A program made the translations under genes and the position numbers. A model generated the notes under the pieces. The model had not been told where the DNA came from and made no database searches. It saw nothing but the letters and a program-made list of their open reading frames with translations. This document shows, piece by piece, positions 23,827-36,462 of a stretch of 64,000 bases of DNA. This DNA comes from Antedon mediterranea (lineage: Eukaryota > Echinodermata > Crinoidea > Comatulida > Antedonidae): contig NC_092670.1 in NCBI RefSeq assembly GCF_964355755.1, positions 38,925,795 through 38,989,794 on the forward strand, written 5' to 3'. Position 1 is the stretch's first letter. Each line of letters starts with the position of its first letter.

Positions 23827-23976
23827 TAAAGCTTGGTTCCCACTAGAGACGCAACGCAAGCGAGTTGACCAATGGCAAGCGACAGTTTGAATATTATTTC
23901 ATCGCTTGTAAATGGTCGTCAAATCACTTACGTTATGTTACGTACTTGTTGCGTCTCTAGTGGGAACCAAGCTTTA
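23827..23976. mobile_element. MITE-B copy, 150 bp, near-perfect ends
   Basis: TAAAGCTTGGTTCCCACTAG at the left and its exact inverse CTAGTGGGAACCAAGCTTTA at the right. Inside are GACGCAACGCAAGCG, a CCAAT box (GACCAATGG) and an inverted GCAACAAGTACG block. It is the cleanest family member here. Confidence 0.9.
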
Positions 23977-24116
23977 GCGATTGTCCTTTTCGTGGAAGAA
24001 GCCGTTGCATTACTGTACTGTCTCTCAACCTAAAGCTAGCCTACATAAAACTTTTGTTTGCAAGCTGGAGCAAATTCCGAGCCTTTGGCAAGCATATTTT
24101 TTTGCAGTTTCCAAGT

Positions 24117-24430
24117 GTAGACCAGTTTGTAAACGTCGGCAAACTGCAGAAAACAAGTTTGGTTGTAAACATTCTTGACAAACTAGTTTGGTGACGTTTG
24201 TGAATTCAGCGAATCAAATAACAGTCTCTGGGTGTTTTTCAGTCACGTGATGCTTCCAAATAGACAAAGTTTGCTAGACCAGTTGGTAAACATCGGTAAA
24301 TTGCAGAAAACTATAGTTTGCAGAAGTTTTGCATGTTTTCCCCATTCTTGCTGGTTTGCTGAGAGTTTTACGAATCAAATAGTCTTTGAGTGCTTTTTGT
24401 TTTGCATGTGATCCTCAAATAGACAAAAGT
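24117..24430. repeat. Two-copy direct repeat of about 158 bp
   Basis: Both copies run GACCAGTT(T/G)GTAAAC, TCGG(C/T)AAA(C/T)TGCAGAAAAC, GAATCAAATA, TCAAATAGACAAA. The first is at about 24120-24272, the second at 24278-24428. The flanking text at 24060-24115 shows a weaker third relative. Confidence 0.75.
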
Positions 24431-24816
24431 TCAAAGTTCAGTATAGTTTGAAATGGTATACTAGTAATGGCAGTGACACAACAGACACAACTTTGTTGTC
24501 CTTTTTGTTGTCCTTTTTGTTTCCCCGACGAGAAAACTAAATCTTGTGAAATGGATACTCTTGTTGTATGTACTGTACCAGTACTTTATTATTAAGTTTT
24601 AACTTATTACATTTTACATTATGGTCGCTAGACCTTTGTGAAATTGGCAGTTGGCATCGTATACATTACCTGTGTTTAACAGTTATTATGCCCATTGCCT
24701 ACAACTATTAGCTACAGTTATTCTTGAGGAAACTGAAATGATAGTTTCATCAGAATACCTACAGCTGAAAGCTATTATAGTATCATTCCATATTATATTA
24801 TGTTCTGATGCAGTCT

Positions 24817-24988
24817 AAAGCTCTGTCCACACTATCAAATTAGTTTGACAAAAAAAGTGTGATGTGCACAAATATGGTACCGATATGCTTAAATATGGTA
24901 GTGATATGACATCATCATGTCTGTACTTTGTATATGGGACACATCACGTTTTTTTGTCACATAAAGTTTGATAGTGTAGCAGAGCTTT
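24817..24988 (+). mobile_element. MITE-A copy
   Basis: AAAGCTCTGTCCACACTATC at the left and GATAGTGTAGCAGAGCTTT at the right, with an internal TGACATCATCATGTC. Both flanks read TA, which would fit a TA target duplication. Confidence 0.9.
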
Positions 24989-25084
24989 ACGAAATATTTG
25001 ACGGACCATCTCCATATCCGCAACACGTGACCTGTAACCTCTTCTCTTCATAGCATTTGATGTAAGTTATATAATAATTTAATA

Positions 25085-26293
25085 TTTTTATTCCCATTAT
25101 TTCATTTTCATTTATTCCACATTTATTTAGTCATCAATTACAGTACATCATAATTACAGTACAACTGAGAACAGGGATCCTGCATAAAAAAGCTGTAGCT
25201 TCGTTTTTTTTTGTAGGACCCTTTTACATAAGAACAAGTATATAGAACTTAAATAAACAAAGGTGTTGTTAATCAGCATATAGTGATAAAAAGTATTTTT
25301 TGACCTGTTTTTTTATACATTTATTTTGTTTCTTTAAGATAACCGGTTTATTACCACCATTACAAGTGAATTCTTTCCACAATTTTGGTCCATATATGTG
25401 TATAAACTGTTGACTGCAAGTTAGTCTTGTGAAGGGAATTTCGAATTCAGTTTCTGTTCTGAGGTTATGAGTAATACTGTCACAGTAATTAAAAATATTT
25501 AAAATGTGATGTGGTAATTCATTGAATTTTACGTTTGCCATAAATCCTATGACGTTTACTTTGTAAATATCATAAACGTTTAGTATTTTTAGTTTCTTAA
25601 ACAGTGGCTCTGAGGCTTGTCTGGACTTAGAGAAGGTAATGCATTTTACAGCTCTCTTTTGGAGTTTTAGTATTACTTCTAACGTGCTCTTGTATGTATT
25701 TCCCCATATTAAGTTACCATACTGAAGGTGAGGTAATACTAAGGTGTTGTAAAGACTAATACGGATTTTATGAGGAAAAATTCTCTTACTTTTAAAAGTA
25801 TACCAGTTGCCCTAGACATTTTTTTCCTAATAAGCTGTATGTGATGTTTCCAGTTAAGATTTTCGTTTAAAATTACACCTAGAAATGTCAAATTTTCTTT
25901 TCTATGTAATAACACATTATTCATTTTTATTTTAAACTGGTTTTTGTCAAAGTTCTTTTGGTTAGTTCTAAAAACAACGTAATTAGTTTTGCTGACATTC
26001 AGTAACAGCTTATTTGCTTTAAGCCATACGTTTATTTTTTCTAGTTCAATATTCATAGTATGGTTTAACATTGTAGGGTCATCTCCCCTTGTTATACAAG
26101 TTGTGTCGTCAGCAAAACTAATTATATCTATTTTACTACTTGCTCGACTTATATCATTGATGTAAATTAAAAACAAAAGTGGTCCTAAAACAGAACCCTG
26201 TGGCACCCCTATATTGGTGTCTTTTAAACATGATGATCTACCGTTGGCATAAACATATTGTTTGCGGCCACTTAAATAGTTTCTAAACCACAT
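25085..26293 (-). pseudogene. 5'-truncated, frameshifted non-LTR retrotransposon reverse transcriptase (LINE)
   Basis: On the minus strand, 26293-25739 encodes the back half of a reverse transcriptase: WFRNYLSGRKQ, GVPQGSVLGPLLFLIYIND and the catalytic FADDTT box, then the thumb with LGVILNENLNWKHHI. After a frameshift near 25790 the frame continues in pieces (LPHLQYGNLIWGNTYKS, then the frame at 25541-25269 ending SLYAD). The 3' tail reaches about 25085 and finishes in ATAAATG/GAATAAATG-like repeats, as in Jockey/CR1-group LINEs. The endonuclease and the palm's first half are missing, so this is a dead, 5'-truncated insertion. Family placement within the group is uncertain. Confidence 0.85.
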
Positions 26294-27761
26294 TAAACAA
26301 TTGATAGTGAAATATTGTGTTTATCGTTTTTACAATTTCTTTCCAACAATGAGAAATAAAGTTGAAAGCCCGACAATATATAGAGGGCATGCTTGAACTT
26401 CTAGAACCATTATGCAAATTAGCTGCTGTACATCTCACGATAAATGCGCCTACTTTCCCGCTCTCCCACACGTACGGTAACTAATCACACCCCCCCCCCC
26501 CCCCACCCATCCGTAGTGTCTCCTTGCCTGGGTATTCCGTAAAAGACCTAAGATTGGATGACTTATCATTAAACTTAAAGTTTACACTACCTCACGTAGT
26601 TTTATAGATTCATACATGGTCCTTTTTTTTTTAAAGGTAGGCCCTAAATTAAGCAACTTAAAATTGTCGATGATCGATTGAAGGCCGGACTGCTTGTGGT
26701 TGTTGCCTCCACTTACCACCAGGGGGCGTGACGGCGTATTATGATCATGATTGGTTAGAAGTTAAATCTTTTATTATACGAAGTGTGTGGTGTGCGTATA
26801 TGCGTACAGTTAAGTCTTGATCTAGTATCTACGTAAATTGTGTTGTATTTTCTTACATGTGTTTACATTATACATTCAAGTCGTTTTAGAGGCCTATTAA
26901 CTATAAACAACGGGTCAATAGGTCAATTGTTGATGACATTATAGTTACATTATTTGAAAATCTATTATTATTATTGAAAAATCAATCAGATACAACATTT
27001 AGTTAGGGCTATTTTGGTCACTACGTATACTATAGCTACGCACGCGTTTAGATTACGTCTCGTCGTAAATGTATACTTGTTTAGTGAATTTACACTGATG
27101 TTGAATATCTGAGTGGCATAAGTACAATAAATTATGCATCAAAACAAAACGCAAAACACCTATTTATAACAGTGGAACATTCCAATCATCGCATAGAAAA
27201 TTATGATGATGGAGCGCCTTTGACTACGACGACGCTGTAGTAGTGTTCATATCGATCCGGTTCTATAGTCACGCTGCATCTTTATAGCCTACTCAGCGCC
27301 CTTTAAAGATATTACCCGATGATACTCGAACGCGTCTGACTGTTTAACACGGCGACGATACGGTGGCGTTTATACCCCCTTCTCCTTACAATAGGTATTC
27401 GTCTTCCCCTAGCATTTCCATTTAATTGTGTCCATGTTTAGCAGGTAGGTGGTTTATTATTATTAATATTTTTATTATTGTACTACTGTATACAATTGAT
27501 ATTCTTGTGTGAAATGTCAGGCTCTGTAATTAACATAATCATTATATTATATTTTAATTGCCAGGCTTAGTTTAGTCATATGCTATGTATATTCATAGTT
27601 TGAAGAGCATTATCATTATGCTAGCAATATACAAGGTACAAGTCTACTTCATTGTCAAAGTTTTACAATTTAGAGATGTGGTTCGCAATATGTAGGCCTA
27701 TTGCAGATTCCTATATTTTGTATAAATATTATATATTGCAGTTAAATTAGCCTATTTATGT
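26294..27761. other. No recognised gene; poly-C run
   Basis: Contains a C-run at 26491-26510 and CpG-richer stretches around 27000-27420, but no frame with a domain or credible splice structure. Confidence 0.5.
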
Positions 27762-27959
27762 ATAGGCCCGGTGTACTTAAAATAAATAGTTGTATTATAT
27801 CATACATTTCACATATGTCTACTTTACATGTGGCCTATTGAATATTTTTGTTGCATTTAAATTATTAATGTAGGCCCAGTGTACTTAAAATGAATAGTAG
27901 GCCTATGTTGTATTATGTCATACATTTTACATAATATGTCTACTTTACATGTGGCCAAT
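27762..27959. repeat. Direct duplication of about 110 bp
   Basis: TAGGCCC(G/A)GTGTACTTAAAAT, then GTATTAT(A/G)TCATACATT, then ATGTCTACTTTACATGTGGCC occur twice, at 27762-27836 and 27873-27956. Confidence 0.8.
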
Positions 27960-28139
27960 CAAAACAAGTAACTTTGTAGGCCTAATAGCATCAATAGTAA
28001 TTCATGTATAATGTGATTGTAAGTATAGTCAATGTATATTGAACCCAGGGTAAAGATCTTCTATTTTGATGTGCTGACCCGTGCTGACCCATTGTACATA
28101 TGATAAAATTATAATTACTGCAGTAACTGAAGTGAATTC

Positions 28140-28398
28140 TATAACATTAAAGCCATTTATCACTTATGATGCTTGGCTACCAATCTAAGGGTCCTGGGTT
28201 CAAGTCCTGTCATATGTCAGAGTTTTTTTCTCATGACAATTTACAACTCCACTCCCAAAGACTTAATAATAAGTCTTTGTTTATGTAGAGCATCTTGTGT
28301 ATATGTTTGTCTTGTGAAATTATTAAATAGTTTATCCATCCTGTAATTGGCGGGTTACTCGCTGTTGGATGAGTATGAAATAAATAAATAAATAAGTA
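28140..28398 (+). mobile_element. SINE-A copy
   Basis: A B-box-like GGTCCTGGGTTCAAGTCCTG follows a decayed A-box region. It shares the TCATGAC, ACTCC, AGTCTT and GAGTATGAAATA blocks with the copy at 9106 and ends in an (AATA)n tail, typical of SINE 3' ends. Confidence 0.7.
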
Positions 28399-28900
28399 GA
28401 TATAACCTTAACCACTATAGTATGCGTGTAGCATAATGTTATAAGCGAACTCACTATCTGGTTTCATAAGATGAGATTCGATATAACAAGTTAAACCCGA
28501 ATATCATCCAATGAGTCACCTTGCTTTATTGCTGATAAACAGATCGATTGCCTCGCGTGTACCACGCGTGTGCTATCCCTGGTTGACTGTGCACTTGCGC
28601 GCACGATCATTTACACGCGAGGACCAGCATATACTTACAAAAATACGTTATTATGGTGTAGATTTTTGTAAAAATAATAGTTTGGGATTTCAACGATTCC
28701 TGCCAGCTTTTAAAGCCAGTGTTCAACTAACTTCTAATTTTCTCGCAACAAAAAAAACGTAAACAATTATTGTGATCTTTAATTCGAAGCTAGCAGAATC
28801 TGCTATTTAATCATTGCCATGGAATTGCTAAGATCCTGAAACAGCCTGCCAAATTATTCATGTTTTTATTTCACGCAAATAATCGCCAAAGGCTTCGCTG

Positions 28901-28943
28901 ATGAAAATGAGCTTACAGCTCGAGTTTACGACTCATTACAAAG
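28901..28943 (+). CDS. Tentative first coding exon of the coiled-coil gene
   Basis: ATG at 28901 opens MKMSLQLEFTTHYK and stops at a good donor, AAAG|GTAATG, leaving one base of a codon. The exon at 35056 starts in the matching phase (two bases, AT), giving an Asp codon at the junction and an uninterrupted frame. The intron would be 6.1 kb and contain MITE-B, MITE-A and SINE copies. Support is only phase compatibility, a consensus donor and the need for an upstream exon, so chance is quite possible. Confidence 0.3.
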
Positions 28944-29091
28944 GTAATGATATTATTTACGTTAATTTATAAATAAATATTCACATCAAACGTTAACAAA
29001 TGCACTTAGTCGAATATAGTTGCATTTTGCATCTTAATACACAGTTGTCATTACAAATAAGTAACATGTTTTAAACTACTATCTGACGTGC

Positions 29092-29327
29092 TAAAGCGTG
29101 GTTCCCACTAGTACTTAACGCAAGGACGCGAATTGTGACGAATAAAGCTTGGTTCCCACTAGAACGTAACGCAAGGACGTAAACGCAACGCAAGCGTTTT
29201 AACCAATGACAAGCGAAGTTATAGACAGTTAGCAATCACAAGCGAATAAGCCATCGCTTGTGATTGGTCAATTCACTTGCGTTGCGTTACGTACTTGTGT
29301 TGCGTCGCTAGTGGGAATCACGCTTTA
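29092..29327. mobile_element. Nested MITE-B copies
   Basis: An outer left end, TAAAGCGTGGTTCCCACTAG (29092), pairs with the right end CTAGTGGGAATCACGCTTTA (29308-29327), both carrying the GTG variant. A second left end of standard type, TAAAGCTTGGTTCCCACTAG, starts at 29143. Two elements therefore share one right end, or one was duplicated at its left. Confidence 0.8.
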
Positions 29328-29866
29328 TAGATTACGACGCGAAGTACCCATGAAACTTAGCCCCGGGAAAATGACGAGCCGATAGATACACAAATCTCTG
29401 AACGTTACCTACTACGTAGGTGTTGATGAATCTACCTGAAGCATAACATCAACCTCTGTGCCTCTTCTTCAGAGAGGATTAAACTCAAGAAATAGATGTT
29501 AGCAAAAACAACTTGTTATCCACGAGTACATTTTAGCAATTTTTAAAATTTACTCAATAATCAATCAATTACGGACGCTTTTATATTATTTTTAGCAACT
29601 AAATTTAGAGATTCAATTTCCCCTTTTAAATGAAATGTATATTTTAATCATCATGCATGCCAAACGCTAAGTAGTCAGGTATCGTTAAGTCAATGTAACA
29701 ACCGTGATCATTGCCATTTGAAGCCTCACGACGGATTTTCCTATTTATACGAACGATTAACGTTGGAAATAAATGGACTAATTATTTACTGTTCATTAAA
29801 CCGCTGTATATATTTTGGGTTGATCCGGAATAAATACTAATTTCAGTTGGACGTTCTGTTCCTCTC

Positions 29867-30024
29867 TAAAGCTTGGTTCCCACTAGGACGCAACGCAAGG
29901 ACGACGTACGCGCAATGCAAGCGAGTTTACCAATGACAATCCACTAATAATCCATCTTTTTTGATTGGTCATAATTTCGTTGCGTTACGTCATTGCGTTG
30001 CGTCGCTAGTGGGAACCAAACGTA
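29867..30024. mobile_element. MITE-B copy
   Basis: TAAAGCTTGGTTCCCACTAG at the left; CTAGTGGGAACCAAACGTAA at the right, with the terminal bases eroded. The inner blocks GACGCAACGCAAGGACG and GTTGCGTTACGTC are inverted relative to each other. Confidence 0.85.
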
Positions 30025-32589
30025 ATACTGATATAATAATTAGACATATATTATGTTGACACTCGGGTAGAAAAAAAATCGTACCCACTGAATGACTTTA
30101 CGTCTCGACAGCCTTGTAGTGGCACGTCATAAAAACAAAGATTTTTTATTTGTCATTTCTCACGTTACGTTTTAGGTATGCTATGTTTTGACATACTCAA
30201 AATGGAGTAACTACAGTTACTGTAATTATGTTTTGAAAACACAGCATTACTGCAGTAACTTATTTTCATTACATTTCCATACACATCAATTTGATTAACC
30301 CACTAAAGTTATAAGTATCATCTTCTTCCTTATTCCGATTTCTTCGACAGAAATTACAAACGATAAAAACGTCTTTGATTAAAAACCTTCAAACGATAAA
30401 GTATAATAAAGAGAAGCATATCTGACTAGACAGCCTGTGAAGTACTAGATTTACGTAATTATGTGTAATATGGCGCCGAAAATAATCAGCTGCGGTAGAT
30501 TGTCTGCTGCGAAATGAAATTTTATATTGTTTCAATTAATCTACTCTGTTTTATGAATAAATCGTATGTAATTTTACGATTTTTCGGACCCATACCAGCA
30601 TAGACTTTCCCCCAAGTCTGTAGCATAGTTTGACAAACATCGCAACGCAAAAGTAGTATACGTATGAAACGCCATATGTGCCAAAATAGTTATTTTTTTA
30701 CTAATATTAAGTCAAAACTCTTCAGAAGTGAACAACCCATATGCACGCGTACGACCTAACTATGACACCATGACTACAACAATAGTACGCCTATATAATC
30801 CATATTATTGTGTGTTATCAAGTCCATCGTTATTACAACCAAGGCATATCAACGCAGTTTACTATCTGGGTTCGTCTTCACGCACAGTTCACAGTTAGTA
30901 GGCCTTTGTTACCAAGATGATTGTTTTCATTATTAGTTATTCAAAGGTCGCAAGGCATTTATTCAGGAACACTGATCACAGAATTCCCCTTAGCATTGAC
31001 ACTATATTACGAATGCTAGGTGAAATCATTAGAAAGGCTTTATTTAAATATTCTTCAAGTCAGGAATTCATTTGTGAACGCGTTTGATAGCTGATCATAA
31101 CTGTCATTACTTTTATCGTTTTCTTCATTATTCATGTTATTGGACAATATGCTTATATTTTGTGAAGGCGTTTTATTCATTTTTTATTTATTTTTTTATT
31201 CTCGTTATCGACGCGCTTCAGTTATATTATGTTTTGTGAACGCGTTTTTATCTTTACAACGTCTTTACATCCTCGTTGTCGACGCGATTTGTGACGACAT
31301 ATGACCCCAGGACGCGCCGCGAATTGTAGAGTTAGCTCAATTCTTATGTCACACCTTATGGATATGGCTAATGATATTCATGTTTATTTTGTGACGTTTC
31401 ATAAGGGGTCCCCAAAAATGTTGCACCCGTAAAATATTGTCCCAAGTCGATTTCCCAAAAAGTCGTATTGTGATACACCTGAACATGCCATCATCGCATT
31501 GCATTATTGATAAAATATTTTTACAACATGGCGGACTTCTTGTCATAAAAAAAAATATTCACATTATAACAGCGATAATGAGATACTTGAAGGAGATGAT
31601 TTCAACGCAGACGACTCGGGTCGTATATAACTCGCAGCACAGAGTTAATAATAAACATTAACGTGGATACTGATAGGCCTAAACGTCTACGTGTCTATAC
31701 CCATTATTCTGTCCAGAATTCGCTCTATTTTGACATCTGCTGACGTAATTATTATTATTTTGATAGCGTATGTTTTCTTATTTACATTATTCATTCTGAG
31801 ATCATCATTTTGTCTTGTCTTTTTCTAAAAGAAGAATAATATTATATAGCTAGGTTTAAAAAGCAACATGTAATTTTATATAATATTCGTAAAAAACACA
31901 AAAGGCCAACGGTACTGACAAATGCAATTTGTATGATGCTGTATCTGTATGATGCTGTATTCACATATACGTGACAATACAATAGGCCTTTGTGTACAGT
32001 ATCACAGACAAACTCCTTAATACATCATCACATGTGTATAATATGTGTTCCCTGTTTCATGGAAGGTTAGATTAACATTCTTGCTAGGCCATAATATTGT
32101 TGAAGACATTGTGACTACCAATCGATGGTTTTTGTTCATTCACTTTAAACATGACCTTCTGACCGTCTTACACAATAGCCATAGTGAATTAGTTTAGTGA
32201 CATTTCTCCTTCCAGAGAGTCTCCATAATGAGTAGCCTACCGCATGCACTTGCATTTTGATTATCAAATCGATCCAGGGAACAATAATCCATATCTCCAG
32301 CAACCGTAACCAAAATTATTTTTGATAATCTAATTATCATGTTCAATAAGAGATGATATATACGACCCTTGGGGATTGTAGATTTAATATTACAAATGAT
32401 ATAAAGAAAACCCCTGACTATGGGTTGCGTTATACTGTATAATCACTCGGCTAATGTTGATATGGAGTGTGAGATGGGGAAGGGGCTGTGAGGATGTGAT
32501 AACGGAGAAAGGAGAGTAATTTATTCTGCATTAATGATGAGTTATGAAATGAAATATCTTGCCTGTTGTTGTTTTCTGACTAAGGTAGG
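30025..32589. other. Unique AT-rich DNA with scattered repeat fragments
   Basis: No gene recognised. Contains one repeat-D copy at 30603-30725 and, around 31930-32060, a loose relative of the 33361 hairpin (GATGCTGTAT; ATCATCACATGTG). Short frames at 31349-31661 overlap on both strands and have no domain. Confidence 0.5.
30603..30725 (+). repeat. Repeat D copy
   Basis: Shares CCAAGTCTGTA, GTATGAAACGCCATATGTGC and ACTAATATTAAGTCAAAAC with the copy at 34793. Confidence 0.7.
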
Positions 32590-32832
32590 CTAGGAGGCAC
32601 CAGATCCCTGAAAAGATCAAGACTTAACCGATGCTAACTGGGTACTTACACATTGATCCGCAGTTAGCTGTGTATCCCTATACTCCGGTTTGGGTGCTAG
32701 CTTGGTGTTTTTGTCTTTTTGGTCTCTTTCTTTTGGTTTCCACTCTTTCTCTTTATTGTCGAGCATGCGCATAGACACATCGTTTATTTGTGCTATATAA
32801 ATATATCTATTATTATTATTATTATTATTAAA
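32590..32832 (+). mobile_element. SINE or LINE 3' end with ATT tail
   Basis: It ends GTGCTATATAAATATATC followed by (TATTAT)n, a 3' terminus typical of short retroelements that share a LINE tail. The 5' boundary near 32590 (GGAGGCACCAGATCCCTG) is uncertain. Confidence 0.45.
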
Positions 32833-33360
32833 TATGACATATTATAAAGAATACTAGTACTATAAACATTATTTTGCGATCTATCAAATCAATCAATCAA
32901 AAATAACATTTATTTCCTTCATTCATAAACAAACATAAATATTATTTCTTACAATATACAATATGGTGTGGGTATTCACCAAGCGGCCTATGTTCTTTTT
33001 GTGGCCATTTTTCAATCTTGCGATGAGAAATGTCAACGTTCATCCCTGTGTATTTATGCAGCCTGACATATTACTGAGCTTAATTTGTTTAAGTGCTTCC
33101 ATGACAAATTGCAGCCATTGCTTGATTAGTAGATGCACTATTTTATCTGAAGAGTATTTCATTATCACCACTGTCCGTTTTCAACAAAATCTAATCTTAT
33201 TAATTATGAATTCTCTGCTGCTGCTTTGACATTATGTTTCGTCATCATTTCCGATGTTGTGTAGCATTGGACATGTTTTATATACTAACTTAATATTTCT
33301 GTCTGTCCCGCTGTTTAGCAAACACCCGATTCCCAGTGCTGTCTCTCCACATACTATATA
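32833..33360. other. No recognised feature
   Basis: AT-rich sequence with an 88-residue frame at 32963-33229 lacking domain or splice support. Confidence 0.5.
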
Positions 33361-33503
33361 TTTCCGAAGTATCATAGTAATATTTGGTGATACAGCATCA
33401 CATGTGGTGCCTGTATCATGTAAGGTTAAGGGTTAGGTTATTCTAGATACATGTGAAACACATGTGATGCTGTATTACCAAATATTCCTATGATATTTCG
33501 AAA
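33361..33503. repeat. Imperfect inverted repeat, about 45-bp arms
   Basis: The left arm TTTCCGAAGTATCATAGTAA with GGTGATACAGCATCACATGTG pairs with the right arm CACATGTGATGCTGTATTACC with CCTATGATATTTCGAAAA. The loop of about 55 bp contains GGTTAAGGGTTAGGTTA. It is probably a MITE. A degraded relative is near 31930-32060. Confidence 0.75.
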
Positions 33504-33683
33504 ATAAATACAGTACCGAGAATCGGCTGCTATTAAACCAATGTTAACTTAACATATAGCTTCATATTATTATATAAAATTATATCAATCTATCGACACC
33601 GAAGCAGTGTACGTCACGTCACCCCGACTGACGTATGTTTTAATGAAACTAATTTTACTGAAAATTAAGGTACTTTTAGATTT

Positions 33684-33827
33684 AAAGCTCTGTCTACACT
33701 ATCAAACTTTATGTGACAAAAAATGTGATGTGCCTATATATGGACATGATGATGTCATATCACTACCATATTTGAGTACATCACACTTTTTTTGTCAAAC
33801 TAGTTTGATAGTGTAGACAGAGCTTTA
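33684..33827 (-). mobile_element. MITE-A copy, inverted
   Basis: It starts AAAGCTCTGTCTACACTATC, but the interior runs in the reverse order (TATGTGACAAAAAATGTGAT first, ATGATGTCATATCAC central) relative to the 3046 and 6954 copies. The right end is GATAGTGTAGACAGAGCTTT. Confidence 0.9.
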
Positions 33828-34792
33828 GTTTAAATGCCAGTAGCACACACTTTAGTCGATACAATATTTGTCACTAGAGCAAAGCCTGTGATCAGACAGT
33901 AACCATTACTATGTTAGAAGATGTTTTTAAGATGAGAAACATGACGAATGTAATTGCTTTGCTTTTTCTAATGTGCAGCATTGCAGTTCGGCCTACCGCA
34001 TTATGCACATCCGAATATACATCTGATTAGACTGATAGACACACTGTCCATTATAAAACCTGAATTGACCAATAAAGTGGTATTCGGCTAAGGCGGGAAT
34101 AAACCTGTGTGTATAGATATGGATACAAGATTTTACGTATAGTATTATCCATGATAATAGGCTGATGCCGCGTCACAACTCTCTTTACGTCATCATGCGC
34201 GTGTGCGTGCGGATGACATACAAAGCATCATGCAAAGTATTTTCATATTAAAAGTCAATGCATAAATTCTGTTTGATACTACCCTAGTAATTGAATGGGA
34301 TGGACGCAACATTGATAATTAAGGATTAAATTGTTTGAAATTCCATAAATAATGTAATTTAGTTGTTTAGCTTTTACAGATTATTACCAGCTAACCTCGA
34401 TTTAAGCCACGATTTATTTACGTTTAGCTATGGATAATGCGTCAACAACTATAACAAAATACGTCAACAACTGACAATTGCGTCAACAATAATAATCAGT
34501 TCTTATGATAATACCTATCCTATCTTCGGTAAACCTGTAATCGATGCGAAGTTCATTAGAGTTCGTCTTATAAGAATTTGCGGTGATTTACTGTTTGTGA
34601 TTGAGTCATCATGCGCTCTAATTAATGCTAATAATGACTAGATAAAACGTTTGTGATTTAGTTACTCAACTCAAATTGATGATAATTTTGCCATTGAATA
34701 TTGTTTTTATTTCACTGAACTGATTTAAACCGTGCTGATTTGAAATATTGAAATAAAAATGATTGTAATGGTTAATAAGTTATTCTTGCTCC

Positions 34793-34945
34793 AAGTCTGT
34801 ATATATTGTCTTCTTTATGTTAGTTCACGAGTCGACGTTTCGATTTTTGTCTGGAAATAGTTTCTCCAAGCTCAAGTAGTACACGTATGAAACGCCATAT
34901 GTGCAAAATATTTATCCTTTTACTAATATTAAGTCAAAACTCCGT
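34793..34945 (+). repeat. Repeat D copy, left partner of an inverted pair
   Basis: CCAAGTCTGTATATATTGTC, TTATGTTAGTTCAC, GACGTTTCGA, TTTTGTCTGGAAATA, GTATGAAACGCCATATGTGC, ACTAATATTAAGTCAAAAC in order. The reverse complement of the first 115 bp lies at 36463-36590, so the coiled-coil exon sits between two inverted copies. Confidence 0.75.
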
Positions 34946-35055
34946 CTGGAACCCAGATTAGAAAAAAGTGTGTAGTATATAGATAAAGTAATCAAACAAA
35001 TGAAAAATTAAATGAAATTAATTTTACAATAATGATATTTTCTTTTCTATTTTAG

Positions 35056-35888
35056 ATAGTTGTATTTCTCCCAGCCGGCAATTGCGTGTCTTATCTTCAT
35101 CCATCACCATGCGACTTCAATATTGTGTAGAATCCAAAACAGTTCTAGAAGAAACCGAACACAAACTAAATCCCGATGGATCTATGACTGACCGGCGTGT
35201 TGTCAACGCCACTCATCTCAAACAAGAATTACTTAAAATGTCACATTCGAATATACAAAACGAAGGAGATAGAAACATCACAAAGACATCGTCACAAAAG
35301 CTGAAATTATACCTTGAAACTGAGCGCGAAAAAAGAACAATGTCAGACGGTTTGAACTCGTGTGGATGCAGTTCGCGCGAAAGCTGCTCACCGGAGTTCG
35401 CAGACAGTAAAGCGAAGGCAGACGTTGGTTGTCGTGAATGTAACCCAGATGTAGGCATGTTTACTACTAGAGGTGTAATCCCAAGGCATCGGTCGGCTTC
35501 TGAAGATCTGGAATGTACCTCTACCGTGTATACCAATTTAAGCCTTAGAACATTGAGAGATATTCGTAATAGTTTGGAAGGAAAGGTGAAACGTCTGCGA
35601 GAGGAGAAAGAAGAAACGAGCGCCAAAATTGAACAGGCGCAGATTGAGGATAATGTCAGACGAATGGAGAAACAAAAACTAAGACAACAATTAAATCTTC
35701 ATCGTCGTGATCGTCTGAAAAAGATGATTCGTGAACTTCATAAAAAGTTAGAGAATCAAAGCATTCGTCTGCAGTTTTGCTATACAGCTATTCTGGGAGT
35801 TCAAAGGTCAGTTATGAAAACAAATGATGTGACACAAAGACGACAAGAAGCTATTGTGTGCGCCGATTGTAAGGAGGCGCCATTTTGA
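35056..35888 (+). CDS. Unrecognised basic coiled-coil protein, last exon
   Basis: A strong acceptor (TTTTCTATTTTAG) at 35055 opens a frame that runs to TGA at 35886-35888. The first in-frame ATG is 35109 (MRLQYCVESK), but the frame is open back to the acceptor, so this is either a terminal exon (291 residues if joined to 28901-28943) or a single-exon start at 35109 (259 residues). The middle has Cys-rich patches (CGCSSRESC; CRECNPD). The last third, from about LRTLRDIRNSLEGKVKRL to KLENQSIRLQF, is heptad-patterned and very rich in Lys, Arg and Glu, indicating a coiled coil. Two more cysteines close the protein (CADCKEAPF). Codon use and lack of stops over 800 bp support a real gene. I recognise no family and assign no function. 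Confidence 0.7.
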
Positions 35889-36462
35889 GAATTAGAAAAC
35901 TTTCGACCAATCACGTCGTTGGCATACCACGTGCTTGAAACAATAACAATACATTCTGACACGTCACGATGGTTCGTCACGCTTGAGTAAAGCTCTTGAA
36001 TCGTATGTTGCTTATTCTCTTAAAATTAACATATAATTATTATAACTGATTACGTATTCGCAGAATTAAGTGATTGATTTAAAAGCGTTCCTGAAATGAA
36101 GTATCACATTTTATTACATTTAATGATGAATTATCTTTTTTTTTAAATATTTCATTGAATGTACAATAGTTGATTTTAGTACAACAACATCGTCAGGAAA
36201 AAAATTACTTGATTTTATAAAATTGCCTTGACAGTATTGTTGAATATGTTCTTTAAATAAGTTTATAATAACAATAATAATAATAATAATAATTTAATGA
36301 ATTAGATAAAATTATTATATATATATTATGTACATATAATACATAATCAGAAAGCTTGGTTAAATTAAGTTTTAAATAATCCAAAATAAAACATATACAC
36401 ATGTTATAATTGTGTGCACACAAAACAAAAGGTGCAATTAGTAAAACGATAATTTGTTTGGC
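35889..36462. other. 3' flank of the coiled-coil gene
   Basis: AT-rich with an (ATA)n microsatellite near 36270-36292. There is no clear AATAAA close to the stop codon, so the transcript end is undetermined. Confidence 0.45.
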
